From: Proteus vulgaris
GTDB taxonomy: Bacteria > Pseudomonadota > Gammaproteobacteria > Enterobacterales > Enterobacteriaceae
NCBI RefSeq assembly: GCF_033708015.1
Contig: NZ_CP137920.1
Location: 1 to 64,000 of the forward strand
DNA: 64,000 nucleotides
Direction: 5' to 3'
The first letter of the stretch is position 1; the number at the start of each line of letters is the position of its first letter. The notes beneath the pieces were generated by a model. The model was given only the letters and a program-made list of their open reading frames with translations. It did no database searches and was not told the origin of the DNA. The translations under genes were made by a program, and so were the position numbers. This document shows positions 23,070-35,511 of the stretch, one piece after another.

Positions 23070-23098
23070 TGAGCGTTGAGGCCATTGGGCGTATACTA
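23070..23098 (+). promoter_or_regulatory. Predicted sigma-70 promoter of rpmB-rpmG
   Basis: -35 TTGAGC (23070-23075) and -10 TATACT (23093-23098) at exactly 17 bases. It lies upstream of a long structured leader and the L28 gene. Confidence 0.75.
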
Positions 23099-23132
23099 CG
23101 CCACCTTTGAGGATCTTGGGTTTGGCGAGAAG

Positions 23133-23204
23133 AGCCTATCTCAGCAAGTTTTTTCTGAGGTGTTTACACAGTTTTTCAATCGTTAAAAGTTGCTGAGATG
23201 GGCT
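23133..23204 (+). promoter_or_regulatory. rpmB leader hairpin
   Basis: The arms 23133-23147 and 23190-23204 pair over 15 positions, one of them G-U, closing a 42-base loop. It lies in the untranslated leader about 70 bases before rpmB. Ribosomal protein operons often carry autoregulatory leaders; whether this one does is unknown. Confidence 0.6.
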
Positions 23205-23251
23205 CCAAAGCCTGACGAGGCGGTCAAACCTGATATTAAAGCTCGAGCTGA

Positions 23252-23509
<258 letters not shown>

Positions 23510-23516
23510 GAGCTGA

Positions 23517-23687
<171 letters not shown>

Positions 23688-23700
23688 TTTTAGTTTTCTT

Positions 23701-23730
23701 AAAAAACCCGACCTTAGTGTCGGGTTTTTT
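23701..23730 (+). terminator. Terminator of rpmB-rpmG
   Basis: A 12-base A-run/CCCGAC arm (23701-23712) pairs with GTCGGG plus T-run (23719-23730) around a 6-base loop, 13 bases after the rpmG stop. Confidence 0.95.
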
Positions 23731-23835
23731 GTTATCTGAAGCTCGCTAAGTATAACAAAGTAAAGCTATTGTGATCTTCGTTGGCTCTTTAGTTATACTA
23801 TGGCTCTTTTAAATCATCAGATAAATGGATTGCGG

Positions 23836-24963
23836 ATGAGTAAGTCAGTATTATCAATATTACATACAGAATCATCTTGTGGGTGGGGTGGTCAGGAAAT
23901 TCGTATACTGACGGAATCTCAAGGTATGATCCGCAGAGGGCACCGAGTAGCATTAGTGTGCTGTCCTACATCCAAAATAGCTAAGGCTGCGCCTGATTAT
24001 GGTATTGAGGTTTTTACATTACCGATTGAGAAAAAACGCGCATCAGCATTAAAAGCATTTCGTCAATGGCTGAAATTACATCGTCACCAATTTGATGTGA
24101 TCAATACTCATAGTTCAACGGATGCATGGTTAGTTGCCGCTTCTTGTGCCACATTACGCCATTCCCCTGTGGTTGTTCGAACGCGTCATGTTTCTACGGA
24201 TGTTTCTCGTTCATTACCAACACGGTGGCTTTATCTTTCATCCAGTGCCCATGTTGTCACAACGGGTGAAAAATTACGACAGACTCTCCATCAGCATAAT
24301 AAATTTCCATTAGAAAAAATGACATCAGTGCCTACTGGAATTGATTTGCAACGTTTTTTTCCACAAAACAAAGCACAAGCTAGGGAAAAAATAGGAATAC
24401 CGAATAAACCAACGTTAGGTATTGTGGCGACTATGCGAGTGTGGAAAGGATATAAATATTTAGTAGAAGCATGGAAATCATTGCATCAGCAGTTTCCTGA
24501 TTGGCAATTAATTTTTGTTGGTGATGGACCTCAACGTAAAAATTTAGAGCCGATGGTCAAAGAGGCAGGATTATCACAAAGTATCTTCTTTCTTGGTAAT
24601 CGTAATGACGTGCCTGACTGTTTAAATGCAATGGATCTCTTTACGCTACCGTCTTTTGGTAATGAAGGGGTACCGCAAGGGATTATGCAAGCAATGGCCT
24701 GTGGTTTACCCGTTGTTTCTACAACCGTGGGAGCGATTAGTGAAGCGGTTATTGATGGTAAAACCGGATTTACATTAGCACCGCAAGTACAAGAATTATT
24801 AACCAGTCACTTAGCTAAATTAATGCGCTCAGATGAATTGCGTGAACAGATGGGAAAAGCGGCGCTTGAACATGCTGTTTCACGATTTGGTTTAGATAAT
24901 ATGTTAGATAAGATGGAAAGGATCTTTATTCAGGCAATCAACGGTAAAAATAAATCAGTATGA
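23836..24963 (+). CDS. Glycosyltransferase family 4, lipopolysaccharide core
   Basis: A GT-B retaining glycosyltransferase of 375 residues when started at the ATG at 23836 (MSKSVLSILHTESSCGWGGQE); the frame is open to 23800. The N-terminal glycine-rich GWGGQE acceptor loop is present. The C-terminal nucleotide-sugar half has ATMRVWKGYKYLVEAW, VGDGPQRKNLE and the E-x7-E motif in FGNEGVPQGIMQAMACGLPVVST. It is the first gene after rpmG at the border of the core locus. The sugar transferred cannot be read from sequence. Confidence 0.82.
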   Translation: MSKSVLSILHTESSCGWGGQEIRILTESQGMIRRGHRVALVCCPTSKIAKAAPDYGIEVFTLPIEKKRASALKAFRQWLKLHRHQFDVINTHSSTDAWLVAASCATLRHSPVVVRTRHVSTDVSRSLPTRWLYLSSSAHVVTTGEKLRQTLHQHNKFPLEKMTSVPTGIDLQRFFPQNKAQAREKIGIPNKPTLGIVATMRVWKGYKYLVEAWKSLHQQFPDWQLIFVGDGPQRKNLEPMVKEAGLSQSIFFLGNRNDVPDCLNAMDLFTLPSFGNEGVPQGIMQAMACGLPVVSTTVGAISEAVIDGKTGFTLAPQVQELLTSHLAKLMRSDELREQMGKAALEHAVSRFGLDNMLDKMERIFIQAINGKNKSV

Positions 24964-25099
24964 TTAATGTTGATAATAAAGTCGTGAAACTATTATCTCT
25001 TATCAATGGGGTTTATTCATCTTATTGATGAATATTTGTAATACTTTTTAGTGTATAGTCTAAGAAGTAAATGTATCATTTAAGCCAAATAAAAAGCAT

Positions 25100-26101
25100 A
25101 TGGATCCAAAAAATATATTGGTTATAGCGGTAGCGCGTTTTGGTGATACATTACTTATCACTCCCGTTATTCATGCCTTAAAACAGCGCTGGCCCAATGC
25201 TCATATTCATGTATTTGCACATAAGCGTAGCGCATGCATTCTTGAGCATAACCCTGATATTGAGGGTATTAGACATTTTTCTAAAAGAAGTGCTGTTTGG
25301 TCAGGTTGGTTACCCCATAAGCCTTATGATTTGGCTTTGGTATACGGTAATGATCGTGAATTGGTGAGTTATGCTCGCCGCCAATCTCATCATACGGTTG
25401 CTTTTGCTGATATGTCTCAGCAGCAAGGCAATGTGACTTGGATTGCGCGTCCTAAGTCGCCGATGGTGGCACAAAAAGAGCGTGCCTTATTAATTAATGC
25501 ATTAGGGATTTATCCGAGTTGTTGGCAATTACGTTACTTTGTCAGTGATGAAGAAGCGACTTTTGCACAACAATTTTTAAACGATAATTCATTAATTAAT
25601 AAGAATATTATTGGTTTTCAACTGCAAAGTTTTCCCGCTAAGGCCTATCGAGATTGGCCCGTGGAAAATTTTCTGCAATTAGCAAAACAGATTATTACCC
25701 ATGACGCGAGTACGTACTTTTTGCTATTAGGTAGTAAAGAAAGTGAACAATTATCCATTGATTTAGCTAAAAAAATCGGTGAAGACCATTGTTTAGCCTT
25801 AGCAGGTCGAGTTTCAATGCGACAAAATGCGGCAATTATGGCGAATTTATCGCTTTATGTTGGGGTAGATACAGGACCTACACATTTAGCAGGGGCTTTA
25901 GATATTCCAATGGTGGCGTTATATCATAGCTATCACCCAGGGCGCTATTTAGCCCCATTACAACATTCTTGTTGTCAGGTTATCCAACATCCAACGTCGT
26001 TGGAAAATGCCCGCCGTGAAGATAATATGGCTGAAATATCAGTCGAAGAAGTGTGGAATGCAGTGCGTAATATCATTGATGGAATAAAGGTGAAAAAGTA
26101 A
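25100..26101 (+). CDS. Glycosyltransferase family 9 (heptosyltransferase-like)
   Basis: A 333-residue GT9 protein. It has the N-terminal VARFGDTLLITPVIHALKQRWP motif and the C-terminal SLYVGVDTGPTHLAGALDIPMVALY motif that binds ADP-heptose in WaaC, WaaF and WaaQ. It is probably an additional heptosyltransferase of the outer core. The ATG at 25100 has a weak ribosome binding site. The next glycosyltransferase begins 3 bases after its stop, so 25100-28395 is one transcript. Confidence 0.8.
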   Translation: MDPKNILVIAVARFGDTLLITPVIHALKQRWPNAHIHVFAHKRSACILEHNPDIEGIRHFSKRSAVWSGWLPHKPYDLALVYGNDRELVSYARRQSHHTVAFADMSQQQGNVTWIARPKSPMVAQKERALLINALGIYPSCWQLRYFVSDEEATFAQQFLNDNSLINKNIIGFQLQSFPAKAYRDWPVENFLQLAKQIITHDASTYFLLLGSKESEQLSIDLAKKIGEDHCLALAGRVSMRQNAAIMANLSLYVGVDTGPTHLAGALDIPMVALYHSYHPGRYLAPLQHSCCQVIQHPTSLENARREDNMAEISVEEVWNAVRNIIDGIKVKK

Positions 26102-26104
26102 TTC

Positions 26105-27208
26105 ATGAAGATCGGTATAATTGATGTCACAATCACCATGTCTTATGGCGGGATCCAAACAGCCGTTTGGGAACTGGCTAAGCAATTACATGATGCTGGG
26201 CATGAAGTTCATCTTTATGGTGGCAATGGCGATATTCGACACAATCTGGCAGGACGCCAAATACAGGTACACACTTACCCCTATACCCCAAGAGATAAAG
26301 TGATTGATCTGGGGGGACGTTTTCGCCGTATTGTTGAGCGCTATACTTTTGCACGACACGCTAAAAAAGAGGTTATCAGCCAACATTTTGATTGGATTAT
26401 TTTAACGAAGCCTTTCGATTTTTTTTGGCCTTCTATGATGCCTAAATCATCCTCAACGCGTTTTTGCTATATGAGTGGGGGCACCAGTTTTTTCAAAGGC
26501 GATCGCCAATTAGGTAAGAAAATTTCAGCATGGGTTGCATGTAGTCACTTTAATGCTTGGCAAATTCAACATCATTTTAAGCAATTTCCTCGTGTAATTT
26601 ATAATGGCGTAGATATTGAAAAATTTAAACCGATGCACACCGCATTGCGAGAGCAATTAGGTATAAATACATCGACTTTTTTACTCTCATTTGCTGGGCG
26701 ATTAGTCGGTTGGAAAGGGTTAAGTGTTGCAATCGATGCCATAGAACAGTTAAAAGGTGAAGATGTTAAGCTCTTGATTATTGGTGCAGGTGATGATCTT
26801 GAGCGATTAAAAAAGAAAGCGATTTCTAAAGGTGTTGCAGAGCAAGTTATTTTTCATCAACCTGTTGATCATAATATGTTACCTGAGTTTTATGCCGCCA
26901 GTGATGCAGGTATTTTCCCAAGTACAGGCGATGAAGCCTTCGGTATTACGATTGCAGAAGCAATGTCATGCGCAAAACCAGTAATTGCCAGTCATATCGG
27001 CGGTATTCCTGAAGTTGTCGGTAATGAAGGGACTGCGGGATTATTAGTCGCCCCAGGCAATGCAGATGAAATTGTGATGGCAATTAATCATCTCCGTCAA
27101 TTACCTGATAGAGGAAAAGCAATGGGTGAGAATGCACGTATCCGTATAGAAACACGTTATACTTGGCAACATTCTGCACAACGTTTATTACAGGCATTAA
27201 AATTATAA
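26105..27208 (+). CDS. Glycosyltransferase family 4
   Basis: A 367-residue GT4 protein. The acceptor loop reads TMSYGGIQTAVWELAKQL (about 10-27). The C-terminal half has LSFAGRLVGWKGLSVAIDAI, IIGAGDDLERL and the E-x7-E motif GDEAFGITIAEAMSCAKPVIAS. It lies 3 bases after the GT9 gene, and its TAA overlaps the next ATG. The role is lipopolysaccharide core or a related surface glycan; the donor is unknown. Confidence 0.8.
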   Translation: MKIGIIDVTITMSYGGIQTAVWELAKQLHDAGHEVHLYGGNGDIRHNLAGRQIQVHTYPYTPRDKVIDLGGRFRRIVERYTFARHAKKEVISQHFDWIILTKPFDFFWPSMMPKSSSTRFCYMSGGTSFFKGDRQLGKKISAWVACSHFNAWQIQHHFKQFPRVIYNGVDIEKFKPMHTALREQLGINTSTFLLSFAGRLVGWKGLSVAIDAIEQLKGEDVKLLIIGAGDDLERLKKKAISKGVAEQVIFHQPVDHNMLPEFYAASDAGIFPSTGDEAFGITIAEAMSCAKPVIASHIGGIPEVVGNEGTAGLLVAPGNADEIVMAINHLRQLPDRGKAMGENARIRIETRYTWQHSAQRLLQALKL

Positions 27209-28395
27209 TGATGAAAATTGCTTATATAGATCCTTATCCCGTACCCGATTATCGAGTCGCATCCTTGCAGGTTGTTCAAATGATTGATGCAATGGCTCGT
27301 AATGGTTGTTTGGTACATATGGTATCTCCAGTTTCATTAATCACGGCAGATACTTTTTTGGGACGGGATATAGATAAGAATGTTTCTTTTACTGGACTGA
27401 AAAATATACGAAAAAAATGGTTTTTCCCATTTAATAGCCAGAAAATATTTAATCATCAGGTCTCTACATGGTTAAGAAAAAATCCTGTTGATGCCATATT
27501 TACCCGTAATTTAAAAATGGCGCACTATTTATTACGTAAACACCCACAAATTCCTTGTTTTTTTGAAGGGCATGAAGTTTTTTCTCAGTCTTTTCGTGAA
27601 TCTCATGATCTACAGAACCCTAAAAATCAACGAAAACTGGCTAAATTATTAAAAATAGAAGCCATGGTTTATCAGCAGTGTGCTGCTGTTTTTGTAAAAA
27701 CACCATTAATAAAAGAAGACATTATTAATATCTACCATATTGAAACTCCGATTTATGTTACGCCTAATGGTGTTGATTTATTAGCCGCGCAAGCACAAGA
27801 AAAAGTAGGTGACTTGATAAGACGTCAAGATGAAACGCGAGTATTGTATTTAGGTAGTCTTCATCCATGGAAAGGGCTTCCTACTATTATTCATGCTTTA
27901 CCTTTATTAAAGTCAGTTCGCCTTTATGTTGCCGGTGGTAAACCAGAGCAAATTGCTGTTTTAGAAAATCTCGCTAATAAATTAAGTGTCTCTGATCGCA
28001 TTTGTTTTATGGGATATATTGAACCAGTGAAGCGTTTTGAAGTGATTGCTAACGCCGATATTTGTGTTCTACCACTTACAGATAGCAGTATGGGGGGGCG
28101 TTATACTTCACCGTTAAAGCTATTTGAATATATGGCGATGAAAAAACCTATTGTGATTTCAGATTTGCCTTCAATTCGTAGTGTTATTGATGATGATTTA
28201 GTGGAATTTGCGACGAGTGGCAATGCGGCTAGTTTTGCGAAGGCGATTGAACATATCATTGATAACCCCAACACTGCTAAAGTGAAAACAAATAAGGCAC
28301 TTTCGTTTATTATTGAAAGATTCAATTGGGATAAATGCGCGAAAGAGACATTGACTCTTATTCAAACAACACTAAAAAATGCTCGCCGTCATTAA
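27208..28395 (+). CDS. Glycosyltransferase family 4
   Basis: A 395-residue GT4 protein. I placed the start at the ATG at 27208, which shares a base with the TAA of the preceding gene (TAATG); an ATG directly follows and a longer frame exists to 27163. N terminus MKIAYIDPYPVPDYRVASLQVVQM; nucleotide-sugar half with LYLGSLHPWKGLPTIIHAL and LPLTDSSMGGRYTSPLKLFEYMAMKKPIVISD. It is the last gene of the plus-strand trio and convergent with waaL. Confidence 0.8.
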   Translation: MMKIAYIDPYPVPDYRVASLQVVQMIDAMARNGCLVHMVSPVSLITADTFLGRDIDKNVSFTGLKNIRKKWFFPFNSQKIFNHQVSTWLRKNPVDAIFTRNLKMAHYLLRKHPQIPCFFEGHEVFSQSFRESHDLQNPKNQRKLAKLLKIEAMVYQQCAAVFVKTPLIKEDIINIYHIETPIYVTPNGVDLLAAQAQEKVGDLIRRQDETRVLYLGSLHPWKGLPTIIHALPLLKSVRLYVAGGKPEQIAVLENLANKLSVSDRICFMGYIEPVKRFEVIANADICVLPLTDSSMGGRYTSPLKLFEYMAMKKPIVISDLPSIRSVIDDDLVEFATSGNAASFAKAIEHIIDNPNTAKVKTNKALSFIIERFNWDKCAKETLTLIQTTLKNARRH

Positions 28396-28472
28396 TACTC
28401 GGTTTCTATTGCCCGTTTACTCATTAGAAATGGTAAACAGGCTAATAGTTTTTTAAGTCATAGAGATGGCTA

Positions 28473-29741
28473 TTAAATATTTCTATTATTATCCATATCT
28501 ACTGTTGTTGATAGATTATTTAATAGCGAATAACGCAATGCCAACATTAACCCCACCAAAATACCCACTTGATTAATATAGGCATTTTCAAAGAGTCCTC
28601 GTAGTACATAGACTCCTAAAAATGACATTAATAGCACTAAAGCCGCTTGGCGAATAATCCCTTGGTTTTTTCTTATTAGCTGAATGCCTTGCGCGATTAT
28701 TGAAGCGCAGAAATAGAGAATACCAATCAATCCTAAAATCCCCCCTGCAAACCAAAAAGCTAAAAAGACATTGTGGGGTCCAATAGACTTTTTAAATATC
28801 CATTTTGGATGTTCTTTAACTCGCTCATTATAGACATTATGGTAAAGCTGATTGCCATAACCATAGCCTTTTATCGGTTGTTCTAAAATCAGATCTAACG
28901 CTGAGCCTTGGGTACCGTTATCAAAACGTAATCCACTATTAGTTTGAGTTAATTTATGTTGAAGTAATTTACTGATAACAGGATTTGTTGGTAAATTTGT
29001 CGCACCAATAAATAATAGAGTGCAGGTTAACGCACTTATTATTATCAGTAACCATTGGCGATTAATAACGAAGATAAGTAGCGTGCTAACCGCTAATGCC
29101 ACCCATGCACCGCGTGCTAAGGTGCCTAACATGATAAAAATAAATGCTAAACTCACAACCGTTAATAATAGCCAATTAATAATGGTGTTTTGTTTTTTTA
29201 AAGCCCATAAAGTGAATATAATGGGGAAGAAAAATAGAAGAGCATAGGATATTTCACGATGTAATCGCTGACTTTTTATTGTAAAAGGCCAAATATTTTT
29301 CTGATACTCCAAATAATACTGCACCAACTCTTTAGCCATAATTACCAATAACCCAATCGCAAAAGCCACCATTACCATTTTGGCAATATCGGTCGGTTTT
29401 TCTTTATATAATACGATTGGAAAGGTCACAGCAAAGAGCAGTAAGCCATTTAAAATGGGTTTATTAATTTCTTTTATACTGATACTGGGTTCGACAGAAA
29501 TTAGGATGGAATAACCAATAGTCAGCAATAAAAACAGCAACGAGAAAGCCAGATTATTTTTAAAGATTTTGCAGATAGTCTTAAAATCACGTACCAGATA
29601 CCACAGTGCGGTTGCACCAATTAATCCCATCACAATATTTTTATAGCGGGTGATATCCGGTAAATAGATCAATATAATGTAAAGCCCAATAATGGATAAA
29701 TTCCACAGGGATTTTTTACTATAGTCTTTAAACACCATCAT
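28473..29741 (-). CDS. waaL: O-antigen ligase WaaL
   Basis: An integral membrane enzyme that transfers undecaprenyl-linked O antigen to the lipid A-core on the periplasmic side. The 422 residues are mostly membrane helices. The Wzy_C/ligase motifs are visible: GTLARGAWVAL on one side and, in the large periplasmic loop, IKGYGYGNQLYH and SIGPHNVFLAFWFAGG with the histidine needed in WaaL proteins. Its place in the core locus next to mutM supports ligase over polymerase; wzy is found separately at 56408-57586. Confidence 0.88.
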   Translation of the reverse strand: MMVFKDYSKKSLWNLSIIGLYIILIYLPDITRYKNIVMGLIGATALWYLVRDFKTICKIFKNNLAFSLLFLLLTIGYSILISVEPSISIKEINKPILNGLLLFAVTFPIVLYKEKPTDIAKMVMVAFAIGLLVIMAKELVQYYLEYQKNIWPFTIKSQRLHREISYALLFFFPIIFTLWALKKQNTIINWLLLTVVSLAFIFIMLGTLARGAWVALAVSTLLIFVINRQWLLIIISALTCTLLFIGATNLPTNPVISKLLQHKLTQTNSGLRFDNGTQGSALDLILEQPIKGYGYGNQLYHNVYNERVKEHPKWIFKKSIGPHNVFLAFWFAGGILGLIGILYFCASIIAQGIQLIRKNQGIIRQAALVLLMSFLGVYVLRGLFENAYINQVGILVGLMLALRYSLLNNLSTTVDMDNNRNI

Positions 29742-29840
29742 AATAATCTGCTATCGTCCTTTATACTTTTAGGGATGTCGATCATACAATAAAAATATGT
29801 TTATCGCTGTATCTCTTATCTGATATTAATGGAGCCATCT

Positions 29841-31918
<2,078 letters not shown>

Positions 31919-31919
<1 letters not shown>

Positions 31920-33196
31920 TAGTGACTCCGAGGGGGAAGATAAGGTGAAAGTAAGGTAAGTAAACGCAGTAATGCCCCTTGATTCTCATGAAGCACTTCA
32001 ACAGCGTGGCGACCATAGTAACGACGATAATCTTCATCATTAAGTAGTGAGGCAATAGCTGTTGCCATGGATCCACTGTCTGTTACAGTAATTAACCCTT
32101 CTGCTTGATCAAGTTTGGCACAGATATTTTTAAAATTAAAAGTATGGGGCCCCATAATCACAGGGATAGCGTGAGCGGCGGCTTCTAACGGATTATGACC
32201 TCCACGCTCAACCAAACTCCCCCCAACAAAGGCTAAATCTGCAATACCATAGAGCAACATCAGCTCCCCCATCGTATCGCCAATAACCACTTGGGTTTGT
32301 GTATCAGGTACAGCATCCGTGCTTCGTAAGGTATATTTTAATCCTGCTTCGCGTGTTAACTGTTCCGCTTTAGGAAAACGCTCTGGGTGGCGAGGCACTA
32401 AAATGAGCAAAAGCTGCGGAAACTGGGTCAGTAGCTTTTTATGTGTCTCTAAAATAATGGTTTCTTCACCTTCATGGGTGCTCGTTGCTATCCAAACTGG
32501 GCGATGAGCAGCCCATTGGCGACGTAACGCAACGGCTCTAGCGGCTAATTCTGGAGTGACAGAGATATCAAATTTTAAGCTACCCGTGACATGTAAATGC
32601 GAACGTTTGAGCCCTAACTCGATAAAACGTTCACCATCTTCCTGATTTTGAGCGGCAATTAAGGTGATTTTTTGGAGCATCGTTTTGACAAAACTGCCTA
32701 ATTTCTGATAACCCGCCGCAGAGCGTTCAGATAAACGGGCATTAGCGATAATCAACGGGATTTTTCGTTGATGCAGTTTTGAAATTAGATTAGGCCATAA
32801 CTCCGTTTCCATAATGATCACCAGTTTCGGGTCAACTGTATTAAGAAAACGATTAACTGACCCCGGTAAATCATAAGGAAGATAGACATGATACACATCA
32901 TCACCAAATGCAGAACGAACTCGCTCTGAGCCAGTTGGTGTCATGGTAGTGACCGTAATAGGTAAATCAGGATAGTGATGACGTAGAGCGCGAACAAGTG
33001 GTACTGCGGCGAGTGTTTCACCGACAGAAACGGAATGTAACAATATCCCTTGAGGCACGACTTTGCCTTTGCAAAAGCCATAGCGTTCTCCCCACCGTTT
33101 ACGGTAGGCGGGTGCTTTACGGCTACGTAATAAAAGACGTAACCAAATTAGAGGTTGAATAAGGTAAAGAAGTACCTGATATAAACGCAACAACAT
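31919..33196 (-). CDS. waaA: Kdo transferase WaaA (KdtA)
   Basis: Transfers Kdo residues from CMP-Kdo to lipid IVA at the inner membrane. The 425 residues match the family and an N-terminal hydrophobic anchor is present ([19 protein letters not shown]). Motifs include [18 protein letters not shown] with the catalytic glutamate, [21 protein letters not shown], and a C-terminal [26 protein letters not shown]. It is 81 bases downstream of wabH in the same operon. Confidence 0.97.
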
Positions 33197-33277
33197 GCTA
33201 TCAAATTCACTTATCTAAACGAACGCTTATAGTATCACACTGTGTGGGATAAAGTGTGTAAAACAAGTAAGCACGGA

Positions 33278-34381
33278 TTAAGGAATTAAAGCGATATACT
33301 GCTTTAAAATATGGTTTAGTTCAAATTTTGCATAGGATGACGGCAATATTTGAGGTGGTGAATAATATGCAAGACGAAGTTTTTCTGCGAGAGCGTTGCT
33401 ATCCATGGTAGAGAGGTAATCAGAAAGTTCGTCTGTCATAATTTCGCTGACTCCACCCGGGCATCGAGTACTGACAATAGGTGTTCCGCAAATTAAAGCT
33501 TCAATTAACACCGTAGGAAGTCCTTCACTATCAGAACTTAATGCGACGACTTTCGCATCTTTAATCGCAGGGAGCGGATTAGAGATAAAGCCAGCGAGTA
33601 CAACCTTTTGTGTTAGGTTGAGTTGTGCTATTTGTGCTTCTAATTTTTGTTTAATTGCAGGCATTCCTTCACCTAAAAGGATTAATTGGCAAGGTAAATC
33701 TGCTTTAGCAAAGGCTTCAATTAATCGGTCTTGTCTTTTTACTTCATGTAGTCGACCTACATGTAAAATATACTCTTGTTGAGTAAATGGATTCGGAAGG
33801 GTGGCTTTTTGTTGTATTTCTTCAATATTAAAAGGGTTATAGATAGTTTTTAATTGACGAGCATGAATACCAATTGCATTGATTAAATCATCTTTAACTG
33901 CATTAGAGACACAAACGAGATTTTTATCTTTGTAAACCCGTTGAATTTTGGTTTTTTTCAACCAATATGAAAATCCTGATTTATTGCCAAGATAAGATTG
34001 AGAGTAAATGCCATGAATACAGTACCAAACATTACATTTTTTTAGTTGTTTGGCGCGACAAACAATACGGTCTGTTTTATGTAAGTTTGAAAGAACAAGT
34101 GCTGGACGCCCTTTTTTAGCAAAAAGTTGTGTCAGTACATTATCAAGTGATTTTGCTCTGCGCGAGATTTCTGTCAATTTCCTGAAAATACCACGATAGT
34201 TATCATGATCAACAATATAATCAATAAAATCAGGTAGTTCATACGCTAATTTATTATGTAAGGATAGTAATGTGACTTGATATCCCGCTTGATGAAAGCC
34301 ATTAGCTAACCTGAGCGTGACATTTTCAGCACCACCACCGGGTAATCCATCAATAATAAAAAGTATATGTTGTTGACTCAC
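33278..34381 (-). CDS. wabH: Glycosyltransferase family 4, WabH-like
   Basis: A 367-residue GT4 protein with the loop GLPGGGAENVTLRLANGF (about 12-29), LHVGRLHEVKRQDRLIEAF and the E-x7-E segment SSDSEGLPTVLIEALICGTPIVST. In Klebsiella and Proteus, WabH adds GlcNAc to the core GalA. I assign it from its place directly after wabG and before waaA. The start is GTG at 34381, overlapping the wabG TGA (GTGA). The symbol is less certain than for its neighbours. Confidence 0.75.
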   Translation of the reverse strand: MSQQHILFIIDGLPGGGAENVTLRLANGFHQAGYQVTLLSLHNKLAYELPDFIDYIVDHDNYRGIFRKLTEISRRAKSLDNVLTQLFAKKGRPALVLSNLHKTDRIVCRAKQLKKCNVWYCIHGIYSQSYLGNKSGFSYWLKKTKIQRVYKDKNLVCVSNAVKDDLINAIGIHARQLKTIYNPFNIEEIQQKATLPNPFTQQEYILHVGRLHEVKRQDRLIEAFAKADLPCQLILLGEGMPAIKQKLEAQIAQLNLTQKVVLAGFISNPLPAIKDAKVVALSSDSEGLPTVLIEALICGTPIVSTRCPGGVSEIMTDELSDYLSTMDSNALAEKLRLAYYSPPQILPSSYAKFELNHILKQYIALIP

Positions 34382-35511
34382 AAGGCTAATATCCGTTTAT
34401 AAAGTGAAATAAGCTCGCCTGACAATCGTTGTGGTGTATAAGGGAGGATAGTCTCTCTTGCCACTTGTGACATTTCTGTCCACGCTGTATTTTTTGGGAT
34501 CTGTACAATTGCATTAGTTAACGCTGAAATATCTAATGCATCACAAACAAATCCATTTTTACCATTTTGAATAAATTCTGCACCACCACAGGTTGTTGAG
34601 GTGATCACAGGTAAACCGCACGATAATGCCTCAAGAATAACATTAGGGAAAGGATCGTAAAGAGTAGGAAGAAGCAATGCATCCGCCATTTGATAAAAAT
34701 CGAGCGTTTTTTTCTGCATACCTAAAAAGAAAATACGCTGTTTACAACTTAATTGTGTCGCGAGTTGTTCGTATTTTTGCTGATTTTTATCATTTCCAAC
34801 AACTAACAATATCGCTGGTGTCTTTGCGATTGCTGAAATAGCAGCCGCTAACCCTTTACGTTCAAAACCTGATCCTACATAAATAAAGCAAGGCACATCT
34901 TGTGGAATATTATATTGCGTCTTTAATCTTTGTTTTTGAGAATTTGTCGCAGGTACGAAAACATTATGGTCAATTGCATTGTAAATGACAGTTATTTTAT
35001 CGGCAGGGACACCAAAATCCTCAATAATCTCGTTTTTTACCATCTGTGAATTACAGATAACCTGTTTTAATGCCGGATCAGCATACATCTCTTTTTCTGC
35101 ATTCATAACATAGCGATGGTATCTATCATAAAATAACCAACGACCTTTCCACTTCGGTAAAATTCGTTGGCGTTGTAATAACCATCGGCGATGTACACCA
35201 TCACCCGCACGAAAAATATCACAACCAGCGATACGTTCATGACTCTGGACAATATCAAAATGATGTTCTTGCCAATATGCTCTAGCGGCTCTAGCGAAAC
35301 CAGATTCTCGGCTAATTCGGCCTAATTTTCGAGGGTTACATAAATGAATATGCCAATCAGGGTGAGTTTCACCTTGCCATTCTCGCGTGATCACATTGAG
35401 TTCAAGATCATCGTGTGATAACGCATCTAATGCGCGGGCAATAAAGCGTTCTGCTCCACCATCAGGGCGATATTTTTGTCGAACAATGGCGAGTCGTAAT
35501 GGGTGATTCAT
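34378..35511 (-). CDS. wabG: Core galacturonosyltransferase WabG (GT4)
   Basis: WabG is the WaaG homologue that adds GalA to heptose II in Klebsiella, Serratia and Proteus. The 377 residues carry the WaaG-type N terminus RLAIVRQKYRPDGGAERFIARAL, the VQSHERIAGCDIFRAGDGVH segment, VGSGFERKGLAAAI, and LLPTLYDPFPNVILEALSCGLPVI with the E-x7-E motif. It shares one base with waaQ (TAATG) and four with wabH. Its UDP-GalA donor would derive from UDP-GlcA, so ugd at 52538 is functionally linked. Confidence 0.88.
   Translation of the reverse strand: MNHPLRLAIVRQKYRPDGGAERFIARALDALSHDDLELNVITREWQGETHPDWHIHLCNPRKLGRISRESGFARAARAYWQEHHFDIVQSHERIAGCDIFRAGDGVHRRWLLQRQRILPKWKGRWLFYDRYHRYVMNAEKEMYADPALKQVICNSQMVKNEIIEDFGVPADKITVIYNAIDHNVFVPATNSQKQRLKTQYNIPQDVPCFIYVGSGFERKGLAAAISAIAKTPAILLVVGNDKNQQKYEQLATQLSCKQRIFFLGMQKKTLDFYQMADALLLPTLYDPFPNVILEALSCGLPVITSTTCGGAEFIQNGKNGFVCDALDISALTNAIVQIPKNTAWTEMSQVARETILPYTPQRLSGELISLYKRILAL

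Noticed and set aside
28473..29741. Second O-antigen polymerase
   Set aside because: Shares Wzy_C-type loops with polymerases, but its place in the core locus and the GPHN histidine motif fit the ligase WaaL.
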